From: UBA7692 sp964552715
GTDB taxonomy: Bacteria > Bacteroidota > Bacteroidia > Chitinophagales > LD1
Reading direction: 5' to 3'
DNA: 13,959 nt
NCBI GenBank assembly: GCA_964552715.1
Contig: CAZKHZ010000095.1
Span: 1-13,959 of the forward strand
Made by a program: the position numbers and the translations under genes
The notes under the pieces: model-generated
The model's input: only the letters and a program-made list of their open reading frames with translations
What the model was told of the DNA's origin: nothing
Databases searched by the model: none
In this document: positions 8,913 to 13,959 of the stretch, piece by piece
Layout: each line of letters starts with the position of its first letter
Position numbering within the stretch: the first letter of the stretch is position 1

Positions 8913-9554
8913 TTACTTAGCCACAATTTTTTCGTGTAGTGCTTTTGAAACCGCTTCGCTTACAGAATGGACATGAAGTTTTTCGTAAATTTTTTTGACG
9001 TGTGAATTTACTGTGTGATAGCTGATATTGCTTCGTTCAGCTATCATTTTATAACTTAACCCATTCACCAAATGCTGAAGAATAATTTTCTCTTTTTCTG
9101 TAAGTTGGTAATCGGTGGTTGATACAAGCGATTGCTGGCGAAAATGTTGTAACACCTTGGCTGCAATACTTGGTGTCATAGGCGAGCCCCCCTCAATCAC
9201 ATCTCTTATTGCTTCAATTATTTTTTCAGATGGCGTACGTTTTAATATGTAACCCGATGCGCCATTCAATATTGCTTGAAACACATTTTCATCATCATCA
9301 AAAACTGTTTGCATAATCACCTTCACATGCTGAAAGTTCTGCTTGATAAGTTTTACTCCTTGCAAGCCGTCAACATTTGGCATTTGAATGTCCATCAAAA
9401 CAACATCAGGTTGAAATTTTCTTGTTTCGTTGACTACCTCGCTACAGTCTGGAAAAGAACCTGCCACATGAAAATCAGGATAAGATTCTAACAACATGGT
9501 TAAACTCTCTCTCCTGTCGGCATTGTCATCATAAATCAATATGCTAGCTATCAT
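8913..9554 (-). CDS. NarL/LuxR-family response regulator
   Basis: 213 residues, full length for the family. The N-terminal receiver domain (1 to about 120) has the acidic pair Asp9/Asp10, phospho-acceptor Asp55 in LMDIQMP, Thr83 in the switch position and Lys105 in YILKRT. All phosphorylation residues are therefore present. The C-terminal LuxR-type helix-turn-helix spans about 150-212 (LTEKEKIILQHLVNGLSYK, then TVNSHVKKIYEKL) and should bind DNA as a dimer. It sits between two histidine-kinase-like genes, 25 bp after one and 63 bp before the other. A palindrome lies 38-55 bp upstream of its start, and near-identical palindromes precede two neighbouring exported-protein genes, so I infer that it regulates itself and those genes. 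No Shine-Dalgarno sequence is seen before the ATG. Confidence 0.95.
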   Translation of the reverse strand: MIASILIYDDNADRRESLTMLLESYPDFHVAGSFPDCSEVVNETRKFQPDVVLMDIQMPNVDGLQGVKLIKQNFQHVKVIMQTVFDDDENVFQAILNGASGYILKRTPSEKIIEAIRDVIEGGSPMTPSIAAKVLQHFRQQSLVSTTDYQLTEKEKIILQHLVNGLSYKMIAERSNISYHTVNSHVKKIYEKLHVHSVSEAVSKALHEKIVAK

Positions 9555-9561
9555 TTAATTG

Positions 9562-9610
9562 CAAATAACAACAACAAAATTAAATCTGAGTATCACTAAT
9601 ACTAGTGATA
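9562..9610 (-). promoter_or_regulatory. Palindromic operator inside the 3' end of the 7TM gene, upstream of the response regulator
   Basis: 9592-9609 read on the minus strand is ATCACTAGTATTAGTGAT; the pairing extends one base each side (9591-9610). It differs from the palindrome at 6954 only by one C-to-A change in the left arm and the matching G-to-T in the right arm. TTTG (complement of 9562-9565) follows after exactly 26 nt, 7 nt before the ATG at 9554. The palindrome lies within the last codons of the upstream gene (residues PITSISDT). I infer an internal, possibly autoregulated promoter. If TTTG is the -7 core, the leader would be only a few nucleotides. Confidence 0.65.
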
Positions 9611-10965
9611 GGCATGTGAATGAAAATAATCTGCTGAGTTGTATCAAAGGTAATTACGCTTTGCTTATCCAACGATTGAATATGCTTACGCAATGCCTGT
9701 TCAAAGTTGTAATCGGTATCGGTTGATTTAGAAACGATTCCTTTTATATGTATTTCAACTGTAAGTGTTGCCTGTTGGTGATTAAGCAAAACAGCAACTT
9801 CATTTGGTTTAAAATTATTTGCAGTCATTCTTATTGCCGTTTTCAAAGCACTGAAAAGTAATTTTAATCCCTGCGTATGTAAAAGCATTTCATTTGAAAA
9901 AGAGCGAATGGAAAAATTAATGCCAACTGGCTCCAACTCTTCTTTTGCAAACTGCTCACATTTCAATATAATATCACTCAAATGTTGGTTCTTAGGGTTC
10001 AATGCCCACACTAAATCTAAAACTGTATTATTTATCCGCTCGGCACTTTCTGAAATTTTATTACCAATCAACTCCAATTGGTCTGGGCTTTCTCGTATCT
10101 TTTTCTTTAGCAGCGAAGAGTAAATAGAAATAGCACTAAGCGATGCGCTAAGGTCATTATGAAAATCGCTTGCAATTTCATTGCGCATATTATTTAACCG
10201 CAATTCTAAGTCAAGATTCTTTTTAGCCTGCAAAAGCAAATCCTGTTGCATTTTGCTACGCTCAATTTCAATAAATTTTGCTTTGTGCGAAAGCCCTGTA
10301 GTGAAAGCCAACAATTCAATTACAAAGCCGATATTTAGCGGAAGCAACACATCTATATTCATATAATTGTTGGTATTAAAGTGCATCAACAGTACAGTAC
10401 CCATCGACCCTAAATTCAATGCAATAGCTCCTGCTATCAAATAGTTAACCATTGCTGTTCTTTTTGCAAATAGTATAATGCCAAAACAAATTGTGGTAAT
10501 AAAAAGCAATGCTGAAATTGTCCAAAATACATACTCGCTGATGTTTCTATTTAGTTCAGCAATTTCCCAACAGAGTTCAAATGCAACGTACCCTAGCACA
10601 AGCAGTTCCATTTTTTTTATCAAGCCACTTAATCGGGGATTCAATTTTTCAATATCTGCAAAATAGCGCGCAAACCGATAGTATAGAAAGTAGCCAAATA
10701 ATGGCAGGCATCGGTCTAAATGTAATTCTGCTTTTGGATAAAATGCTGTAATGAAATTAAGTTCAAGTGATGCATCATATTTTATAAAAACATACAGACA
10801 AATAGTGAAAATGTATCCCAAGTAATACAAATACTCTATCTTCTTTAATTGGAAATATTGTAGTGAAATGTATGCCAATTGAAACATGGTAATTCCCATG
10901 AAGCCGTAAAAGAAAAGTAACGAATTGTTCATCGGCAAAATTGAATTCAATAGGAGAAAACCCAT
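9580..10965 (-). CDS. 7TM histidine-kinase-like protein, probable pseudokinase
   Basis: 461 residues. About seven hydrophobic segments lie near residues 14-34, 46-62, 86-102, 121-137, 146-168, 172-194 and 204-224, in the manner of 7TMR-DISM receptors but without an N-terminal periplasmic ligand domain. A coiled coil follows (230-262), then a dimerisation-domain-like stretch SDFHNDLSASLSAISIYSSL with His269. In active relatives this reads LHDDIGSSLS; here Asn replaces the acidic residue after His. The ATPase half is badly eroded: where an N box with EAxNN is expected there is FSALKTAIRM, no DNGxGF box is visible (VEIHIKGI stands near that place), and there is no Gly-rich lid. The start is well supported by GGAG 5 nt before ATG. 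I infer a signalling protein that cannot bind ATP normally, perhaps a phosphatase, adaptor or partner of the intact kinase. The TM and His regions are clear; the inactivity is a motif-based inference. Confidence 0.85.
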   Translation of the reverse strand: MGFLLLNSILPMNNSLLFFYGFMGITMFQLAYISLQYFQLKKIEYLYYLGYIFTICLYVFIKYDASLELNFITAFYPKAELHLDRCLPLFGYFLYYRFARYFADIEKLNPRLSGLIKKMELLVLGYVAFELCWEIAELNRNISEYVFWTISALLFITTICFGIILFAKRTAMVNYLIAGAIALNLGSMGTVLLMHFNTNNYMNIDVLLPLNIGFVIELLAFTTGLSHKAKFIEIERSKMQQDLLLQAKKNLDLELRLNNMRNEIASDFHNDLSASLSAISIYSSLLKKKIRESPDQLELIGNKISESAERINNTVLDLVWALNPKNQHLSDIILKCEQFAKEELEPVGINFSIRSFSNEMLLHTQGLKLLFSALKTAIRMTANNFKPNEVAVLLNHQQATLTVEIHIKGIVSKSTDTDYNFEQALRKHIQSLDKQSVITFDTTQQIIFIHMPITSISDTQI

Positions 10966-10968
10966 TTC

Positions 10969-11033
10969 ATCTCCAATACTATTAAATATTTAGATGGAAT
11001 ATGATTTTTAGAAATTTACTAAAACTTGGAGAT
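10969..11033 (-). promoter_or_regulatory. Inverted repeat that could mask the ribosome binding site of the 7TM gene
   Basis: The minus-strand leader carries ATCTCCAA (complement of 11026-11033) and, 49 nt later, its exact reverse complement TTGGAGAT (complement of 10969-10976). The second copy contains the GGAG ribosome binding site of the gene starting at 10965. Pairing would hide that site. The match is only 8 bp over a long loop, so it may be chance. Confidence 0.25.
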
Positions 11034-11096
11034 ATTAGATTGAATCATTCTGTAAATGCGCTACTCAGCTTTTCAATTCTAATGGGTAGCTATTAA

Positions 11097-11876
11097 CTAA
11101 ATACCAAAGTAGTACTGAATTTTTATCCCGCCATTAAATAGGTGTTCACCGATGGGTGTATCTGGTGAAAGATTCAGCGCACCAAACTTAAAACTGGGTG
11201 ACACTTTCAAGTTCATTCGGCTATTGATTTTGTAATCTATTCCCGCTTCTAAAATTGGAATCAGGTTTACAAGTTTGATGTTAGCATAACCCTTATTTGT
11301 GCTTTTGCCATTTTTAGGCTCATAACCCTTTATGATATCAGTATTGGTGTTACTCACCAAAAAGTTGACTGCCAATCCTGCTCCTGCAAAAAATCTAACC
11401 TTTCCTTTTCCAACCGTAAAATTCACCGTTAATGGTATGCCTATGTAATGGTAGTCGTAAACCAGTTTAACCAGTGCGATTGAATCTCCTGTATTGATAT
11501 TAGGGTTGTTATGGCTTCCCGTCCATTGACTCCCAAAATTCACTTCCCGCCACTTGATTTGATAACCCATGTTCATGTACCAAATTCCAGCTTCAATACC
11601 CACAAACGATTTAATATTTATCAGTGTATTCACGCCAACGGTGTACCCAAACTTTGGTATTTCTTGGTTTTTAACTTCCTTAATAATTAGGTTGGTAATT
11701 GCATCATTGTTCTTTTTTGTTACAACTCTATATGCAACATCTGGCGAAAAATGCACGCCAATCATTACACGTTTAAATGGCTTCTCTTCTTTTGGCTTTT
11801 CTTCTGCAAATAACTGAAATGAGCTTAGGGCAATTATCAGCATCAGAACTTGCTTTGGTTGAAATTTGATAAGCAT
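11097..11876 (-). CDS. Outer-membrane beta-barrel protein (PorT/OmpX-like)
   Basis: 259 residues. Residues 1 to about 24 are a signal peptide (hydrophobic core LMLIIALSSF, then LFAEE). A short Lys/Glu-rich linker (EEKPKEEKPFKR) is followed by alternating strands typical of an eight-stranded barrel of the PorT-family type: VMIGVHFSPDVAYRV, FGYTVGVNTLINI, FVGIEAGIWYMNMGYQI, YHYIGIPLTVNF, VRFFAGAGLAVNFLVS, LIPILEAGIDYKI, MNLKVSPSFKFGALN, and a final strand GGIKIQYYFGI. The phrase YHYIGIPL is characteristic of this group. The role is not known; such proteins are often structural or signalling barrels. It lies 131 bp upstream of the 7TM gene in the same direction, so co-transcription is possible but not shown. 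No recognisable Shine-Dalgarno sequence. Confidence 0.85.
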   Translation of the reverse strand: MLIKFQPKQVLMLIIALSSFQLFAEEKPKEEKPFKRVMIGVHFSPDVAYRVVTKKNNDAITNLIIKEVKNQEIPKFGYTVGVNTLINIKSFVGIEAGIWYMNMGYQIKWREVNFGSQWTGSHNNPNINTGDSIALVKLVYDYHYIGIPLTVNFTVGKGKVRFFAGAGLAVNFLVSNTNTDIIKGYEPKNGKSTNKGYANIKLVNLIPILEAGIDYKINSRMNLKVSPSFKFGALNLSPDTPIGEHLFNGGIKIQYYFGI

Positions 11877-11935
11877 AAGGATGGTAAAAAATTTAGTGAT
11901 GCAATAACGTTAATCCTAACGGTTTATTACTTCAC

Positions 11936-11943
11936 CAAAACTA
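11936..11943 (-). promoter_or_regulatory. Candidate -7 promoter element for the outer-membrane protein gene
   Basis: TAGTTTTG on the minus strand matches the Bacteroidota -7 consensus TAnnTTTG exactly, about 60 nt before the ATG at 11876. No good -33 TTG is seen at the usual distance; that position falls in the adjoining tandem repeat. Confidence 0.3.
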
Positions 11944-11950
11944 CACATAT

Positions 11951-12119
11951 AAAATGGAATGATGGAAGAGTGGAATGATGGAATGATGGAANNNNNNNNN
12001 NNNNNNNNNNNNNNNNNNNNNNNNNNNNNNNNNNNNNNNNNNNNNNNNNNNNNNNNNNNNNNNNNNNNNNNNNNNNNNNNNNNNNNNNNNNTGGAATGAT
12101 GGAGGAGTGGAATATTGGA
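11951..12119. repeat. 8-bp tandem repeat array, unit ATGATGGA, interrupted by an assembly gap
   Basis: Left of the gap, units run in register from 11951 to 11990: aaaatgga, atgatgga, agagtgga, atgatgga, atgatgga. Right of it, from 12092 to 12119: tgga, atgatgga, ggagtgga, atattgga. The same pattern on both sides shows that the gap falls inside the array, so the true copy number is unknown. The array lies in the non-coding space between trxB and the outer-membrane protein gene; an apparent reading frame through it is not a gene. Confidence 0.85.
11992..12091. other. Assembly gap of exactly 100 N
   Basis: One hundred consecutive N, a conventional filler length, flanked on both sides by the same 8-bp repeat. 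The real length and content are not known. Everything from trxB rightward is linked to the rest only by scaffolding. Confidence 0.95.
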
Positions 12120-12141
12120 AAGATAACGCATGTCTCTCACC

Positions 12142-12164
12142 TATTATTCCACCATTCCAATTCC
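12142..12164. repeat. Inverted copy of the TGGAAT repeat just after trxB
   Basis: Read on the minus strand this stretch contains GGAATTGGAATGGTGGAATA, the same theme as the array at 12092-12119 but in opposite orientation, with 22 nt between them. The two could fold as an imperfect hairpin starting about 8 nt after the trxB stop, perhaps acting as a transcript end, although there is no clear T run. Confidence 0.5.
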
Positions 12165-12171
12165 TTTCAAG

Positions 12172-13110
12172 CTATCCTTCCTGCTCGCTCAACCATCTTT
12201 CTGACTCCAAAGCTGCCATGCAGCCTGTGCCTGCGGCTGTTACAGCCTGTCGGTAAATTTTATCTTGCAAATCGCCACAGGCAAACACACCTTCAACATT
12301 TGTTTTGGCAGTGCCCGGCACGGTAGTAACATAACCTTGGTCATCAGTAGTGATATAATCTTTAAACACACCAGAGTTTGGCTGATGCCCAATGGCAACA
12401 AAAAATCCTTTCACAGGTATCTCAGTTAGCTCGCCAGTTTGGTTGTTTTTCAAGCGAACTGCTTCAACTACTGTCTCGCCAAGCACTTCATCGGTTTCGG
12501 AGTTCCAGTAAACTTTGATGTTTGGTGTTTTTAATACACGGTCTTGCATGATTTTAGAAGCGCGCATCTCGCCTCTGCGCACTACCATGTGTACGGTGGT
12601 GCAAAGTTTAGAAAGGTAGATTGCCTCTTCGCAGGCAGTGTCGCCTGCGCCTACAATTGCCACTTCACTATTGCGATAAAAAAAGCCATCGCAAACCGCG
12701 CAGGCACTCACCCCGCTGCCGTTCAGTCTTTGCTCGCTGGGCAAGCCAAGCCATTTAGCTTCGGCACCTGTGGCAAGAATCACCGAATCGGCTTCAATCA
12801 ATTTTTCGCCATCTATCCAAACCTTTTTTGGCGAAACAGAGAAGTCAACTTTTGTTGCTATACCAAAACGAATGTCTGTGCCGAATCGTTCGGCTTGCAA
12901 ACGAAAATCTTCCATCATCTCGGGTCCCAAAATTCCTTTAGGATAGCCTGGATAATTTTCTACATCGGTAGTATTCATCAATTGTCCGCCTTGAATCAGA
13001 CCTGTGTACATCAATGGTTTTAAACCTGCACGTGCTGCATAAATAGCCGCTGTGTAGCCAGCAGGTCCCGAGCCGATAATAAGGCAATGAACGTGTTCTG
13101 AAGTGCTCAT
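12172..13110 (-). CDS. trxB: Thioredoxin reductase (NADPH)
   Basis: 312 residues, the usual length of low-molecular-weight bacterial thioredoxin reductase. The FAD-binding motif GSGPAG is at 13-18, followed by GGQL (41-44) and ENYPGYP (51-57). The redox-active CAVC is at 137-140. The NADPH-binding Rossmann motif VGAGDTA is at 153-159, with RRGEMRAS shortly after in the position of the NADPH phosphate-binding HRRDxxRA. The C-terminal FAD motif GVFACGDLQD ends near 283, followed by RQAVTAAGTG. All catalytic and cofactor motifs are intact. The cytosolic enzyme transfers electrons from NADPH through FAD to thioredoxin. It stands alone between a terminator upstream and the repeat array downstream, and there is no thioredoxin gene in the window. 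The start is the only sensible ATG before the FAD motif; no Shine-Dalgarno sequence. Confidence 0.97.
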   Translation of the reverse strand: MSTSEHVHCLIIGSGPAGYTAAIYAARAGLKPLMYTGLIQGGQLMNTTDVENYPGYPKGILGPEMMEDFRLQAERFGTDIRFGIATKVDFSVSPKKVWIDGEKLIEADSVILATGAEAKWLGLPSEQRLNGSGVSACAVCDGFFYRNSEVAIVGAGDTACEEAIYLSKLCTTVHMVVRRGEMRASKIMQDRVLKTPNIKVYWNSETDEVLGETVVEAVRLKNNQTGELTEIPVKGFFVAIGHQPNSGVFKDYITTDDQGYVTTVPGTAKTNVEGVFACGDLQDKIYRQAVTAAGTGCMAALESERWLSEQEG

Positions 13111-13215
13111 GGATATATTTTGTTACTTGTTTTAAATTTTAAGAAGCCGCAAGATTACAATTACATTGTGTGTAAAACCGTAAATAATTGTAAAGAGGGT
13201 GTGTATAGTTTTTTA

Positions 13216-13250
13216 AAACAAAAAAGGGATGCAGTTGCCTGCATCCCCTT
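13216..13250 (-). terminator. Intrinsic terminator after the right-edge T9SS protein
   Basis: Perfect 9-bp arms, 13226-13234 (gggatgcag) and 13239-13247 (ctgcatccc), enclose a 4-nt loop. On the minus strand the hairpin is followed by TTTTTGTTTT. It lies about 28 nt past the stop at 13276 and isolates that gene from trxB. Confidence 0.9.
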
Positions 13251-13275
13251 ACCAGTGGGCTTATAGTGAAAAGAA

Positions 13276-13959
13276 TTACTGAATAGTTACTTTAACTCTG
13301 GAAGAACCTTTATTGTTCTGTGCTTCTAAAACATAAACTCCCGTAGCAAGCGAACTAACATCCATAGAAATTATCTGGTTGCCCGCAGGTGATATGTTGT
13401 CAATGCCTTTAACTTTTTGACCTATTGCGTTGAACAGTTTCAATGAAACTTTTTCTTCATTGCTGTTCAACACAATATTCAAATTGTCGGAAGCCGGAAT
13501 TGGATACACGCCATTGATACGAATGCTACCTGAGTTTTCAATACCTAAACATGGATCAACAAAAATGGTGATGGAAGCGGCTGCAACACAACCATCGCTT
13601 GACTTTGCAGTTACAGTATAAGTGGTGGTTAATGAAGGTCTGGCAATTGGGTTATGGCAGTTGCCACACGACAAACCAATAGGCGGAACCCAACCATAGC
13701 TTTCATATTTATCACCAACCTCAATTTGCACTCTTTGTTCTTTGCAGATAGTAGTGTCTTTACCAATGGAGAGCTGTCTGGTACTGTCCACATTTACCAC
13801 TACGGTGTCAGAAAAAATATTGCCTGCCACATCCACTACTTGCACATAATAAGTTCCAGGACCGAAGAATGTGTTGATAGAATCGCGCAATCCATCATTC
13901 CATAAATATGATTTGTATCCGATACCTGCTTTAAGCGTTACAACTCCCGAAACGCAAAA
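13276..13959 (-). CDS. C-terminal part of a secreted PKD/Ig-like protein with T9SS sorting domain
   Basis: The frame is open to the right edge, giving 227 codons before the stop at 13276; the true start lies outside, and the TTG at 13890 is internal (context LWNDGLRDSI). Window residues 1 to about 60 end one Ig/PKD-like unit (SYLWNDG, then GTYYVQVVDVAGN). Residues about 62-137 form a second unit with DTTIC, YGWVPPIGLSCGNC and TTTYTVTAKSSDGC, the typical pattern of Bacteroidota PKD-like domains including its CxxC. Residues about 152-227 are a T9SS type A sorting domain (YPIPASDNLNI, LFNAIGQKV, DVSSLATGVYVLEA, ending RVKVTIQ). It is therefore an exported surface or secreted protein. The promoter is not in view, so whether it shares the palindromic operator cannot be judged here. 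Confidence 0.9.
   Translation of the reverse strand, partial: FCVSGVVTLKAGIGYKSYLWNDGLRDSINTFFGPGTYYVQVVDVAGNIFSDTVVVNVDSTRQLSIGKDTTICKEQRVQIEVGDKYESYGWVPPIGLSCGNCHNPIARPSLTTTYTVTAKSSDGCVAAASITIFVDPCLGIENSGSIRINGVYPIPASDNLNIVLNSNEEKVSLKLFNAIGQKVKGIDNISPAGNQIISMDVSSLATGVYVLEAQNNKGSSRVKVTIQ

Noticed and set aside
10969..10986. ATCTCCAATACTATTAAA next to the 7TM gene start as a fourth operator
   Set aside because: Only the left side resembles the palindrome, the right arm is absent, and it lies only a few bases from the ATG.
11891..11913. TTTAGTGAT and TAATCCTAAC near the start of the outer-membrane protein gene, resembling operator half-sites
   Set aside because: Only one arm matches, there is no mirrored partner, and the distance to any TTTG does not fit the 26-nt rule.
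11951..12119. Tandem repeat considered as a CRISPR array
   Set aside because: Units are 8 bp and contiguous, with no unique spacers, and no cas gene is nearby.
11916..12140. Apparent 74-residue reading frame on the minus strand
   Set aside because: It runs through the N gap and the 8-bp repeat; the sequence is low-complexity and has no coding character.
12544..13023. 159-codon open frame on the plus strand
   Set aside because: It lies fully antisense to trxB, whose motifs are intact; the translation has no recognisable features.

Overview
The window looks like Bacteroidota DNA. It is AT-rich, most starts lack a Shine-Dalgarno sequence, at least two large secreted proteins end in the type IX secretion system (T9SS) sorting domain, and there is a 7TM (7TMR-DISM-like) sensor, a TPR-linked histidine kinase and a PorT-type outer-membrane barrel. 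No RNA gene, phage gene, IS element or CRISPR array was seen. All convincing genes lie on the minus strand, so transcription runs from high to low coordinates.

Layout in transcription order. 13276-13959 is the 3' end of a secreted PKD/Ig-like protein with a T9SS sorting domain, followed by a strong terminator. 12172-13110 is trxB, thioredoxin reductase. About 295 bp of non-coding DNA follows, holding an 8-bp tandem repeat array broken by a 100-N assembly gap. 11097-11876 is a small outer-membrane beta-barrel protein. Then come three signalling genes: a 7TM histidine-kinase-like protein whose catalytic domain looks dead (9580-10965), a NarL/LuxR-type response regulator (8913-9554) and a TPR-containing histidine kinase with intact kinase motifs (7002-8849). 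Last are two giant exported proteins: 3012-6908 (1298 aa, beta-propeller, PKD, T9SS CTD) with its terminator, and 1-2821 (at least 940 aa, nine Cys-paired Ig-like repeats, running off the left edge).

The most interesting signal is a regulatory one. An 18-bp palindrome of form ATC[C/A]CTA[A/G]TATTAG[G/T]GAT (minus-strand orientation) occurs three times, each just upstream of a gene: the response regulator and both giant exported proteins. In all three, exactly 26 nt separate the palindrome from a TTTG that resembles the core of the Bacteroidota -7 element. In one copy the substitutions are symmetric in the two arms, as expected for a dimeric regulator. The simplest reading is a local regulon: the response regulator binds these palindromes, controls itself and switches on the two adjacent surface proteins, with the TPR kinase as phosphodonor and the 7TM pseudokinase as a modulator or phosphatase. 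The operator sequences, spacing and gene order are seen directly; which protein binds, and the sign of regulation, are inference.
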